A DNA stretch of 64,000 bases. It comes from Pseudomonas farsensis. Lineage in GTDB: Bacteria; Pseudomonadota; Gammaproteobacteria; Pseudomonadales; Pseudomonadaceae. Where the stretch lies: assembly GCF_014268805.2 (NCBI RefSeq), contig NZ_JABWRF020000003.1, forward strand, positions 152,001 to 216,000, written 5' to 3'. The notes beneath the pieces were generated by a model. The model searched no databases. It worked only from the letters and a program-made list of their open reading frames with translations, and was not told the origin of the DNA. The position numbers and the translations under genes are program-made. Below, piece after piece: positions 18,378 to 26,658 of the stretch; the first letter of the stretch is position 1; each line of letters begins with the position of its first letter.

Positions 18378-19673
18378 ATGAAAGTTTTGATCATTGGCAG
18401 CGGTGGCCGCGAGCACGCCCTGGCCTGGAAAGTCGCCCAGGACCCACGGGTCGAGAAAATCTTCGTCGCCCCCGGCAACGCCGGCACCGCCACTGAAGCC
18501 AAGTGCGAAAACGTCGCCATCGATGTCTGCGCCCTGGAGCAACTGGCTGACTTCGCCGAAAAGAACGTCGACCTGACCATCGTTGGCCCGGAAGCGCCAC
18601 TGGTGATCGGCGTGGTCGACCTGTTCCGCAGCCGTGGCCTTGACTGCTTCGGCCCGACCAAGGGCGCGGCCCAGCTGGAAGGCTCCAAAGCCTTCACCAA
18701 GGACTTCCTGGCTCGCCACAAGATCCCGACCGCCGACTACCAGAACTTCACCGAGATCGAGCCGGCCCTGGCCTATCTGCGTGAAAAAGGCGCGCCCATC
18801 GTGATCAAGGCCGACGGCCTGGCCGCAGGCAAGGGCGTCATCGTCGCCATGACCCTGCAGGAAGCCGAAGACGCCGTGCGCGACATGCTCGCTGGCAACG
18901 CGTTCGGTGAAGCCGGTTCGCGCGTGGTCATCGAAGAGTTCCTCGACGGCGAAGAAGCCAGCTTCATCGTCATGGTCGACGGCCACAACGTGCTGCCAAT
19001 GGCCACCAGCCAGGACCACAAGCGCGTCGGCGACCAGGACAGCGGCCCGAACACCGGCGGCATGGGCGCCTACTCGCCAGCCCCGGTGGTCACCGCCCAA
19101 GTGCACCAGCGCGTGATGGACCAGGTCATCTGGCCGACCGTGCGTGGCATGGCCGAGGAAGGCAACGTCTACACCGGCTTCCTGTACGCCGGGCTGATGA
19201 TCGACAAGGCCGGCAACCCCAAGGTCATCGAGTTCAACTGCCGCTTCGGCGACCCGGAAACCCAGCCCGTCATGCTGCGCCTGGAATCAAGCCTGGTGCT
19301 GCTGATCGAGGCGGCCTTCGCCAAGGCCCTGGACAAGGTCGAAGCACAATGGGACCCGCGCCCGAGCCTGGGCGTGGTCCTGGCAGCCGGCGGTTACCCG
19401 GGCGACTACGCCAAAGGTGACGTGATCAATGGTCTGGACGCTGCTGCCAAGATCGAAGGCAAGGTGTTCCATGCCGGCACTTCGCTCAAGGATGGCCAGG
19501 TCGTGACCAACGGCGGCCGCGTGCTCTGCGCCACCGCAATGGGCAGCACCGTTGCCGATGCCCAGCAACAGGCCTACCGCCTGGCCCGCGAAATCAGCTG
19601 GAACGCAAGCTTCTACCGCACCGACATCGGCTACCGGGCCATTGCCCGCGAGCGCGGTGAAGATCAGCAGTAA
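18378..19673 (+). CDS. purD: Phosphoribosylamine-glycine ligase (GAR synthetase)
   Basis: ATP-dependent ligation of glycine to phosphoribosylamine, second step of purine synthesis. The 431 residues start with the KVLIIGSGGREHALAWK motif and contain the ATP-grasp stretch PIVIKADGLAAGKGVIVA, the GGMGAYSPAPVV signature and the catalytic EFNCRFGDPETQ. Length is typical. The gene sits downstream of purH, as in other gamma-proteobacteria, and upstream of retS. Confidence 0.97.
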   Translation: MKVLIIGSGGREHALAWKVAQDPRVEKIFVAPGNAGTATEAKCENVAIDVCALEQLADFAEKNVDLTIVGPEAPLVIGVVDLFRSRGLDCFGPTKGAAQLEGSKAFTKDFLARHKIPTADYQNFTEIEPALAYLREKGAPIVIKADGLAAGKGVIVAMTLQEAEDAVRDMLAGNAFGEAGSRVVIEEFLDGEEASFIVMVDGHNVLPMATSQDHKRVGDQDSGPNTGGMGAYSPAPVVTAQVHQRVMDQVIWPTVRGMAEEGNVYTGFLYAGLMIDKAGNPKVIEFNCRFGDPETQPVMLRLESSLVLLIEAAFAKALDKVEAQWDPRPSLGVVLAAGGYPGDYAKGDVINGLDAAAKIEGKVFHAGTSLKDGQVVTNGGRVLCATAMGSTVADAQQQAYRLAREISWNASFYRTDIGYRAIARERGEDQQ

Positions 19674-19725
19674 GGCTGCACCGAACAGCCGTGACGCGCT
19701 CGCGACACGGCCTTCGGCTCGTCGA

Positions 19726-19745
19726 CAAGGCCCTTCTGGGCCTTG
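19726..19745 (+). terminator. Short hairpin after purD
   Basis: CAAGGCCC pairs with GGGCCTTG across a TTCT loop, 50 bp after purD. There is no T-run, so its role as terminator is uncertain. Confidence 0.45.
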
Positions 19746-19809
19746 CCTTCGCCTTGGCGCGCCGCGCATAGTTGTTGCCTGGCTTATTTAGCTAAGAAAG
19801 GATTTCGTC

Positions 19810-22575
19810 GTGCCTCGGCTTCGGATTGCCACCGCCCTGATCGTCAGCTTGCTGGCCCTGCTTTGCCTGTTCCCGGCGCACGCCGATCAGGACGGCTGGT
19901 CTGCGCTGCTCGACGAACAAGCCAGCCTGCAGCTGTCCGATGTGCGCTCCGAGCGCTACCGCAACCAGTTCAGCCCGGTGGGCCTCGACGAACTGGAAGC
20001 CGCCCTGCCCGACCAGGCCCTGTGGTTGCACTACCGCCTGGAACCCACTGACCAGGAACAACTGGTCCGTATTTTTGCCCCCGATCTCTCGCGCCTTGAC
20101 CTCTATGCCCTCGAAGGCGGCAGGCTGCTGCGCCAGCTGCACCACGGGCGTCAAGGCGACAACACCAGCCCCGACCTGCATGGCAGCGACCATGTGCTGC
20201 CGCTGCCGCGCAGCAGCCAGCCGGTAGATGTGTACCTGCGGCTGGTTTCCGAGCATCAACTGCGCCCAGCGGTGAGCCTGGAACCCTCGGCCCTGGCCGC
20301 CGCCGATCAAAGCCAGCCGCTGCTGTTCGGCCTGCTGTTTGGCGGCCTGGCCATGCTGATCGTGCACAACCTGATCCGCTTCGCCTACACCCGATCCAGC
20401 ACCACACTGATTCTGGCGCTGTACCACGCGCTGATGCTGCTAAGCGCGCTGATTCTGCTCAACCTCAGCGGGCCGTGGTCGCACAAGTGGTACAGCGCCC
20501 AGACCCCGGCCGCCTACCTGACCCTGGTGCTGGCGTGCCTTGCCGGGCTGTACTTCACCCAGCACTTCTTTGCCCCCTGCAGTTCGGCGCGGCTCAACCG
20601 CCTGTTACAAGGCGAGATGCTGCTGGTGGCGGTGAGCGGCCTGCTGTTGCTGTTCGTCGACACCCTGCCGCTGAACCTGATGACCTACGCCCTGCTGGCC
20701 CTGGGCAGCGTCAGCATGCTGCTGGTCAGTGGCTACCACTGGCTCGGCGGCTACCGGCCGGGGCGGCTGTTTGCCGTGGCCATGCTGGTGTTCAACCTGG
20801 GCGGGCTGGTATTGCTGCCGGCCCTGCTGGGGCTGACCCGCACGCCAACGCCGTGGCTGCTGTGCATCCTGATGGCGTTGACCGTCGGCAGTGGCTTGCT
20901 GCTTAACCTGTCGGTCAGTGAGCGCCTGCGGCGCATCAGCGAGGAGCGTTTCAGCGCCAGCCGCGCCCTGGCAGCCAGCGACGCCGAAATAAACGCCAAG
21001 GCCGAATTCCTGGCCAAGATCAGCCACGAAATCCGCACGCCGATGAACGGCGTGCTGGGCATGACCGAGCTGCTACTGGGCACGCCGCTGTCGGTCAAAC
21101 AACGCGACTATGTGCAGACCATCCACAGCGCGGGTAACGAGCTGCTCACCCTGATCAACGAAATTCTCGACATTTCCAAGCTCGAATCCCGGCAGATCGA
21201 GCTGGATGACGTGCAGTTCGACCTTAACGCGCTGATCGAGGACTGCCTCAACATCTTCCGCTCCAAAGCCGAGCAGCAGAACATCGAGCTGATCAGCTTT
21301 ACCCAGCCGCAGGTGCCCCAAGTCATCAGCGGCGACCCCACACGGCTGCGCCAGGCACTGTCGAGCCTGCTGGAAAACGCACTTAAAAACACCGACCACG
21401 GCGAGATCCTGCTGGTGGTGGCGCTCGACCAGCGTGGCGAGGCCCCGCGCCTGCGCATAGCCGTGCAGGACAGCGGCGAGCCCATGGCTCCCGCCGAGCG
21501 TGACGCGCTGCTGCAGGCCGAACTGCACAGTCGGCATTTTCTTTCCAGTAACAAGCTCGGTGGCCACCTGGGCCTGATAATCGCCAAGCAGTTGATTGGC
21601 CTGATGCAGGGCGAGTTCGGCATCAAGACCAGCACCAGCATGGGCAACACGCTGTGGCTGTCGCTGCCGCTGGACCCACAGCGCCTGGAGCAGCCGCCCA
21701 CCGACTTCGACGGCCCGCTGCGCGATGCGCGGGTGCTGGTGGTGGACGACAACGATACCTGCCGCAAGGTGCTGGTACAGCAATGCAGCGCCTGGGGCAT
21801 GAACGTCAGCGCCGTGCCATCGGGCAAGGAGGCGCTGGCGCTGCTGCGCACCAAGGCGCACCTGCGTGACTATTTCGATGTGGTGCTGCTCGACCAGAAC
21901 ATGCCGGGCATGACCGGCATGCAGCTGGCCGCCAAGATCAAGGAAGACCCAAGCCTGAACCACGACATCCTCGTGGTCATGCTCACCGGCATCAGCAACG
22001 CGCCCAGCAAGGTGATTGCGCGCAACGCCGGCATCAAGCGCATTCTGGCCAAGCCGGTTGCCGGCTACACGCTAAAGACCACGCTTGCCGAAGAACTCGC
22101 CCTGCGTGGCCGCGAACAGGCCATGCCAGCATCGCCGGCCAGCGCGCCACAGCCGCTGCACCTGCCGGGCGACTTCCGCATTCTGGTGGCCGAAGACAAC
22201 AGTATTTCGACCAAGGTCATCCGCGGCATGCTCGGCAAACTAGAGCTTCAGCCTGATACCGCCAGCAATGGCGAAGAAGCGCTGCAGGCCATGAAGGCCA
22301 AGCACTACGACCTGGTGCTGATGGACTGCGAAATGCCGGTGCTCGATGGTTTTACTGCCACCCAGCAACTGCGCGCCTGGGAGTCAGCCAACCAGCGCCC
22401 ACGCACCCCGGTCGTCGCCCTGACTGCGCATATTCTTGCCGAACACAAAGAGCGTGCCCGCCTGGCGGGCATGGATGGGCATATGGCCAAGCCCGTCGAG
22501 CTGTCGCAATTGCGCGAGCTGGTGCAGTACTGGGCCGGGCAGCGCCAGGCGGTGCCTGACAGCCTGGCGCCATGA
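19810..22575 (+). CDS. retS: Hybrid sensor kinase RetS
   Basis: Membrane hybrid sensor that in Pseudomonas antagonises GacS and so controls the switch between motile/virulent and biofilm states. The 921 residues have a signal peptide (1-25), a periplasmic 7TMR-DISMED2-type domain (about 30-165) and seven membrane segments (about 170-370). Next come the HisKA domain with phospho-acceptor-type His406 (FLAKISHEIRTPMNG), an ATPase-like domain, and two receiver domains with Asp695 and Asp839. The ATP-lid motifs are eroded: DSGEPM and GGHLGL instead of DxGxGI and GxGLGL. GTG start with AAGAAAGGA upstream. Identity rests on the domain order plus the purD neighbour, as in P. aeruginosa. Confidence 0.93.
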   Translation: MPRLRIATALIVSLLALLCLFPAHADQDGWSALLDEQASLQLSDVRSERYRNQFSPVGLDELEAALPDQALWLHYRLEPTDQEQLVRIFAPDLSRLDLYALEGGRLLRQLHHGRQGDNTSPDLHGSDHVLPLPRSSQPVDVYLRLVSEHQLRPAVSLEPSALAAADQSQPLLFGLLFGGLAMLIVHNLIRFAYTRSSTTLILALYHALMLLSALILLNLSGPWSHKWYSAQTPAAYLTLVLACLAGLYFTQHFFAPCSSARLNRLLQGEMLLVAVSGLLLLFVDTLPLNLMTYALLALGSVSMLLVSGYHWLGGYRPGRLFAVAMLVFNLGGLVLLPALLGLTRTPTPWLLCILMALTVGSGLLLNLSVSERLRRISEERFSASRALAASDAEINAKAEFLAKISHEIRTPMNGVLGMTELLLGTPLSVKQRDYVQTIHSAGNELLTLINEILDISKLESRQIELDDVQFDLNALIEDCLNIFRSKAEQQNIELISFTQPQVPQVISGDPTRLRQALSSLLENALKNTDHGEILLVVALDQRGEAPRLRIAVQDSGEPMAPAERDALLQAELHSRHFLSSNKLGGHLGLIIAKQLIGLMQGEFGIKTSTSMGNTLWLSLPLDPQRLEQPPTDFDGPLRDARVLVVDDNDTCRKVLVQQCSAWGMNVSAVPSGKEALALLRTKAHLRDYFDVVLLDQNMPGMTGMQLAAKIKEDPSLNHDILVVMLTGISNAPSKVIARNAGIKRILAKPVAGYTLKTTLAEELALRGREQAMPASPASAPQPLHLPGDFRILVAEDNSISTKVIRGMLGKLELQPDTASNGEEALQAMKAKHYDLVLMDCEMPVLDGFTATQQLRAWESANQRPRTPVVALTAHILAEHKERARLAGMDGHMAKPVELSQLRELVQYWAGQRQAVPDSLAP

Positions 22576-22611
22576 GCTCTGCGGTGTAGAGCACTCTAGG
22601 GTGCTGCACCG

Positions 22612-22933
22612 CCTGCACCGGCCTCATCGCAGGCTATCGCCAGCTCCCACGGAGACCGTGCTCAACCGCAACATTGCTGGTGTACCCGATCCTGTGGGAA
22701 ACGATAGATAGTTGTGGCGAGCGGGCTTGTCCCGCGTTGGGCTGCGCAGCAGCCCTGAAAACCCAAGGGGCTGCTGCGCAGCCCAACGCGGGGCAAGCCC
22801 GCTCGCCACAAGGAGATATGTCTGGCGAAAACAGGGTTGTACAAAACCATAGAATCTCCCACGGAGACTGCGCACATTCGCAAAATTGAGACTTTGCCCA
22901 GATCGCGACAGCCTGCGATGAGGCCGGTGCAGG
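22612..22933. repeat. Composite intergenic repeat, 322 bp, with perfect 22-bp inverted ends
   Basis: The gene-free gap 22576-23018 is filled by this element. Its ends, 22612-22633 (starts CCTGCACCGG, ends CATCGCAGG) and 22912-22933, are exact reverse complements over 22 bp. The core is a long REP palindrome (about 22711-22811, TTGTGGCGAGCGGGCTTG and complement). Between core and right end are AGATATGTCTGGCG and CATAGAATCTCCCAC modules, shared with copies near 56.6 and 62.2 kb. No coding capacity is credible. Confidence 0.85.
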
Positions 22934-23018
22934 ATTGCCAAGAAATCGTGCGCATGGCAAGCCCACGGCCAAGGCCCATGCTATACAGTTGCCACTTTCC
23001 ACCTGCCGGACCATCCCC

Positions 23019-23615
23019 ATGCTTCATGAGTTGTTCAGCGTCTACCTGAAGATGCTTGTGCTCTACAGCCCATTCTTCGTGCTGTCGTGCTTCATCAGCC
23101 TGACCCGCGGGCACTCCAGCAAAGAACGCAAGCAGTTGGCCTGGCGGGTGGCAATCGCCACGCTGATCGCCAGCGTGCTGCTGTACCTGTTCGGTCGGGT
23201 TATTTTCGGGGTGTTCGGCATTACTGCCGACGCCTTCCGCATTGGCGCAGGCTCGGTGCTGTTCATCTCGGCGCTGGCCATGGCCCAAGGCAAGTCGGCG
23301 ATCCAGACCGACAACGTGCAGCAGGACGTAACCATCGTGCCGCTGACCATCCCGTTGACCGTCGGCCCCGGCACCATCGGTGCGCTGCTGGTGATGGGCG
23401 TGAGCCAGCCGCACTGGGACGACAAGCTGCTGGCCATCGTCAGTATCGCCCTGGCCAGCTTCACCGTCGGGCTGGTGCTTTACCTGTCGCACCGCATCGA
23501 GCGGATTCTGGGCGACCAGGGTTTGCAGATCGTCAGCCGCCTGATGGGGCTGTTCGTCTGCGCCCTGGCCGCACAGATCATCTTTACCGGCATCAAAGGC
23601 TATCTGGTGAACTAG
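23019..23615 (+). CDS. MarC family integral membrane protein
   Basis: A 198-residue inner-membrane protein with about six hydrophobic segments, for example LYSPFFVLSCFISLT, VAIATLIASVLLYLFGRVIFGVFG and TIPLTVGPGTIGALLVMG. The TxPLTVGPGTIG motif is the MarC/UPF0056 signature. The family has no proven function; the name derives from its neighbourhood to marRAB in enterics, and a drug-resistance role was not upheld. ATG 23019 is chosen because an upstream in-frame extension enters the repeat. Convergent with cobJ. Confidence 0.9.
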   Translation: MLHELFSVYLKMLVLYSPFFVLSCFISLTRGHSSKERKQLAWRVAIATLIASVLLYLFGRVIFGVFGITADAFRIGAGSVLFISALAMAQGKSAIQTDNVQQDVTIVPLTIPLTVGPGTIGALLVMGVSQPHWDDKLLAIVSIALASFTVGLVLYLSHRIERILGDQGLQIVSRLMGLFVCALAAQIIFTGIKGYLVN

Positions 23616-23624
23616 CCCGGCATG

Positions 23625-25313
23625 TCAGTACCAGCGCGGGGTATAGACCCATTCACGGCCATCTGCGCGGTCGAAGCGGCAGGTGGTCGACGACCCCACC
23701 AGCACCATGGTGCGCATATCCACCATCTGCGGCTGCAACTCGGCCAGGCTGACCACTTTCAGCGTCTGCCCCGGCCTGCCGATATCACGCCCCAGCACCA
23801 CAGGCGTCTGCCCGTCGCGGTGGCGGCGCACGATATCCAGTGCCACACCCAGCTGGTGCGGCCTGGATTTTGATATCGGGTTGTAGAACGCCAGCACCAG
23901 GTCGGCCTGCGCCGCCAGGTCCAGGCGCTTCTCGATGATCGACCAAGGCTTGAGGTTGTCCGACAGCGACATCACGCAGAAGTCATGCCCCAGCGGCGCA
24001 CCCGCCTGTGCGGCGGTGGCCAGCGACGCCGACACCCCCGGCAGGATCTCCAGGTCAACCCGCTGCCAGGCGGGGTCGCTGGATGCGTGCAGCGCTTCGA
24101 GCACTGCAGCAGCCATGGCGAACACACCCGGGTCACCCGACGACACCACCACCACCGAGCGCCCTTGGGCGGCCAGTTCGAAGGCGTGCCGGGCACGCTG
24201 CATTTCTTCGCGGTTATCGGTGCAGTGCTGCACCTGGTCGTCGCGGAACGGGCCAGCCATGCGCACGTAGGTTTCATAGCCAAGGATGTCCTGCGCCCGC
24301 GCAAGCTCCGCCTTGACCGCTGGCACCATCAGCTCGGCAGCACCTGGGCCCAGGCCGATCACTGCCAGACGCCCGCGTGGGCGGCCCAGTTGCTGCACCG
24401 CAACCGGCGCTTCAGCGATAGCCAGCGCCAACCCCGCAGCAGACTCGATGCGCGCACCCGGCAGAGCAGCCGCAAGCAGTTGCTGCGCGGTGGCAGCGGG
24501 CGCGGCAAAGCGCAGTGGCACGTTGAGCGCCTGGGCCGCCTCATGCAGGGCGGGCTCGGCCATATCGTCCTCGCTTGCCAGCAGGCAGGCCAGCGCCGCC
24601 TCGGCGATACCCGCGGCGTGCAGGCTGTCGCGCACCTGTTGCGCCAGCCCGGTAGCGGCCCCCGGCAGCGCTACTACGACGCAGCGCGCATGGATCAACA
24701 GTTCGTCACGGCTGGCCGGGCGCAGCGCGCTGCCGACATGAATGGTACGCAGCGCCTGCTCGCTGGCCGGCAGTTGCGCCTGGTCCAGCCAAGGCGCACT
24801 GCCTTCAACGCGTACGCTTTCACCGGCCAGCAGGTCGGAAACAAAACGCTTGCCCTGCTCGATATCGGCAAGTGCATAGCCTTCAGGCGGGTTCAGCAGG
24901 CAAGTGCCAAAGCGCAGCTCGCCGCTGGTGGTAATGGCGGCGGCCACGCCCAACGCCTGGGCAATGTCCCGCGCCATCAGGTTCACCCCGCCGAGCCCTC
25001 CCAGCAAAGGCACCACGGCGCTGCCATCTTCGGCAACTACCAGCACCGGCGGCTCGCTGCCTTTCTCGTCGAGCAGCGGCGCCAGGGTACGGATGACGAT
25101 ACCGGCGGCGCACAGGGCAATGATCGGCGTGCCCTGCTGGTACAAGCCACGCAAGGTGTCGCCAAAGGCGCTGTAGTAAAGGTCGGCCTGCTCTACCCGG
25201 CCTTGCAGGCCATGGATCTGCGCCTGTGGATAACACTGCTGGATGCGTTGTGCGGTGGCCAGGCTGCCCGGGCCAAGAATCACGATTGCCGGTGCGCTGT
25301 TCATCCCTGCCAT
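23625..25313 (-). CDS. cobJ: Fused CbiG/CobE-like protein and precorrin-3B C17-methyltransferase (CobJ)
   Basis: Last gene of the minus-strand cobalamin operon. The 562-residue protein is a fusion. Residues 1 to about 280 resemble CbiG (GTPIIALCAAGIVIRTLAPLL, LLGGLGGVNLMARDIA, and a CobE-like second part). Residues from about 300 on form a precorrin methyltransferase with LAVIGLGPGAAELM, VVVSSGDPGVFAMA and ILPGVSASLATAAQ. CobJ performs C17 methylation and ring contraction after CobG. The start overlaps the cobI stop; ATG 25304 (ATGA overlap) is an alternative. The fusion is common in Pseudomonas. Confidence 0.93.
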   Translation of the reverse strand: MAGMNSAPAIVILGPGSLATAQRIQQCYPQAQIHGLQGRVEQADLYYSAFGDTLRGLYQQGTPIIALCAAGIVIRTLAPLLDEKGSEPPVLVVAEDGSAVVPLLGGLGGVNLMARDIAQALGVAAAITTSGELRFGTCLLNPPEGYALADIEQGKRFVSDLLAGESVRVEGSAPWLDQAQLPASEQALRTIHVGSALRPASRDELLIHARCVVVALPGAATGLAQQVRDSLHAAGIAEAALACLLASEDDMAEPALHEAAQALNVPLRFAAPAATAQQLLAAALPGARIESAAGLALAIAEAPVAVQQLGRPRGRLAVIGLGPGAAELMVPAVKAELARAQDILGYETYVRMAGPFRDDQVQHCTDNREEMQRARHAFELAAQGRSVVVVSSGDPGVFAMAAAVLEALHASSDPAWQRVDLEILPGVSASLATAAQAGAPLGHDFCVMSLSDNLKPWSIIEKRLDLAAQADLVLAFYNPISKSRPHQLGVALDIVRRHRDGQTPVVLGRDIGRPGQTLKVVSLAELQPQMVDMRTMVLVGSSTTCRFDRADGREWVYTPRWY

Positions 25314-26032
25314 TTTTCACCCGGCACGATGATCAGCGAGAAGTAAGGCGAGGACTGTGGGTCGACCTCATCCAGCGGCACGATCTTCTGGTTGGCCATG
25401 GTCGCGCGCTCTACATACAGCGCACGCTCATGCAGACCCAGCTCGACCAGCACCTGGCGCACCTTGGGGAAGTTGCGCCCAAGTTTCATGATGACCGCCG
25501 CATCGGCATCGGCCAGGCGGCGTTTGAGCTCCTCGTGCCCCAGCACGCCGGAAAGCACGGTCAGGGTCTGGTTGCGGTACACCAGCGGCGCGCCCAGTAC
25601 CGAGGCGCCGCCGAGCATCGAGCACACCCCTGGAATGACCTGGGCCTCGTAGCGTGAGGCCAGGCGGTCGTGCAGGTACATGTACGAGCCGTAGAAGAAC
25701 GGGTCACCCTCGCAGATCACCGCCACATCGCGCCCGGCATCGAGGTGTTCGGCCACCTGCACGCTGGCTTCGTCATAGAAGTCGCTGATGACCTGCTCGT
25801 AGGACAGCGGCGCCGGCAGCGCTTCGGTGGTCACCGGGTACACCAGCGCCAGTTGGGTCTGCTCAGGCACCAGGTGCGCCTCGATGATGCCGAAGGCGTT
25901 GCCACGCTTGCCCTTGGCCACGAAGTACGCAACCACCGGTGCTTCGCGCAGCAGGCGCAGGGCCTTGACCGTGATCAGCTCCGGGTCGCCTGGGCCTACA
26001 CCTAGCCCCAGCAGTCGTCCGCGTGCGTGCAT
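25301..26032 (-). CDS. cobI: Precorrin-2 C20-methyltransferase
   Basis: SAM-dependent methylation of precorrin-2 at C20. The 243 residues show the tetrapyrrole methylase fold: GRLLGLGVGPGDPELITVKA, VICEGDPFFYGSYMYLHDRL and VIPGVCSMLGGASVLGAPL. ATG 26032 is chosen because GGAGG lies 7 bases upstream; the GTG one codon earlier is in frame but closer to the site. It is tightly overlapped by cobH upstream and cobJ downstream. Confidence 0.96.
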   Translation of the reverse strand: MHARGRLLGLGVGPGDPELITVKALRLLREAPVVAYFVAKGKRGNAFGIIEAHLVPEQTQLALVYPVTTEALPAPLSYEQVISDFYDEASVQVAEHLDAGRDVAVICEGDPFFYGSYMYLHDRLASRYEAQVIPGVCSMLGGASVLGAPLVYRNQTLTVLSGVLGHEELKRRLADADAAVIMKLGRNFPKVRQVLVELGLHERALYVERATMANQKIVPLDEVDPQSSPYFSLIIVPGEKWQG

Positions 26033-26658
26033 CACTCCACCTCCGTGGCCAGGGCGTTGACGGCGGCGGCCGCCATCGCGCTGCCGCCCAGGCGGCCTTG
26101 CATGATCACGAACGGCACACCACGGCTGTCGGCGGCGAGCATCGCCTTGGATTCGGCGGCGCCGACGAAGCCAACCGGGAAGCCGAGAATCAAGGCAGGC
26201 TTCGGCGCGCCGGCGTCGAGCATTTCGAGCAGGTAGAACAGCGCGGTCGGGGCGTTGCCGATCACCACCACGCTGCCTTCAAGGTGCGGGCGCCACAGCT
26301 CGAGGGCCACCGCCGAACGGGTGTTGCCGGCGTCCTTGGCCAGGCCCGGCACGCTGGGGTCGCGCAGGGTGCAGATGACCGGGTTGCTGGCCGGCAGGCG
26401 GGCGCGGGTGATGCCTTCGGCGACCATGTGCGCATCGCAAAGGATCGGCGCGCCTTTGGCCAGGGCTTCACGCCCGGCGCTGCCCGCACCTTCGGAGAAC
26501 TGTAAACCGTCGATGGCCTCGACCATGCCGCAGGCATGTATTACGCGCACGGCGAGTTTTTCGAGGTCGGCGGGGATCCGTTCCAGGCGAGCTTCTTCGC
26601 GGATGATGCGGAAGGAATTGCGATAGATCTCCTGACCGTCGCGGATGTAGTCAATCAT
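26032..26658 (-). CDS. cobH: Precorrin-8X methylmutase
   Basis: Moves the C11 methyl group to C12 to form hydrogenobyrinate. The 208 residues fit the family, with IHACGMVEAIDGLQFSEGA, ILCDAHMVAEGITRARLPA (including the active-site histidine region) and VVIGNAPTALFYLLEMLD. ATG 26658 overlaps the end of cobG by 8 bp; a longer in-frame extension lies wholly within cobG and is not credible. Confidence 0.96.
   Translation of the reverse strand: MIDYIRDGQEIYRNSFRIIREEARLERIPADLEKLAVRVIHACGMVEAIDGLQFSEGAGSAGREALAKGAPILCDAHMVAEGITRARLPASNPVICTLRDPSVPGLAKDAGNTRSAVALELWRPHLEGSVVVIGNAPTALFYLLEMLDAGAPKPALILGFPVGFVGAAESKAMLAADSRGVPFVIMQGRLGGSAMAAAAVNALATEVE

Noticed and set aside
22624..22941. Short open frames inside the composite repeats (also at 50.1, 56.7 and 62.0 kb)
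   Set aside because: They share sequence because the DNA repeat is shared, appear in both orientations and have no ribosome site. The repeat explains them.
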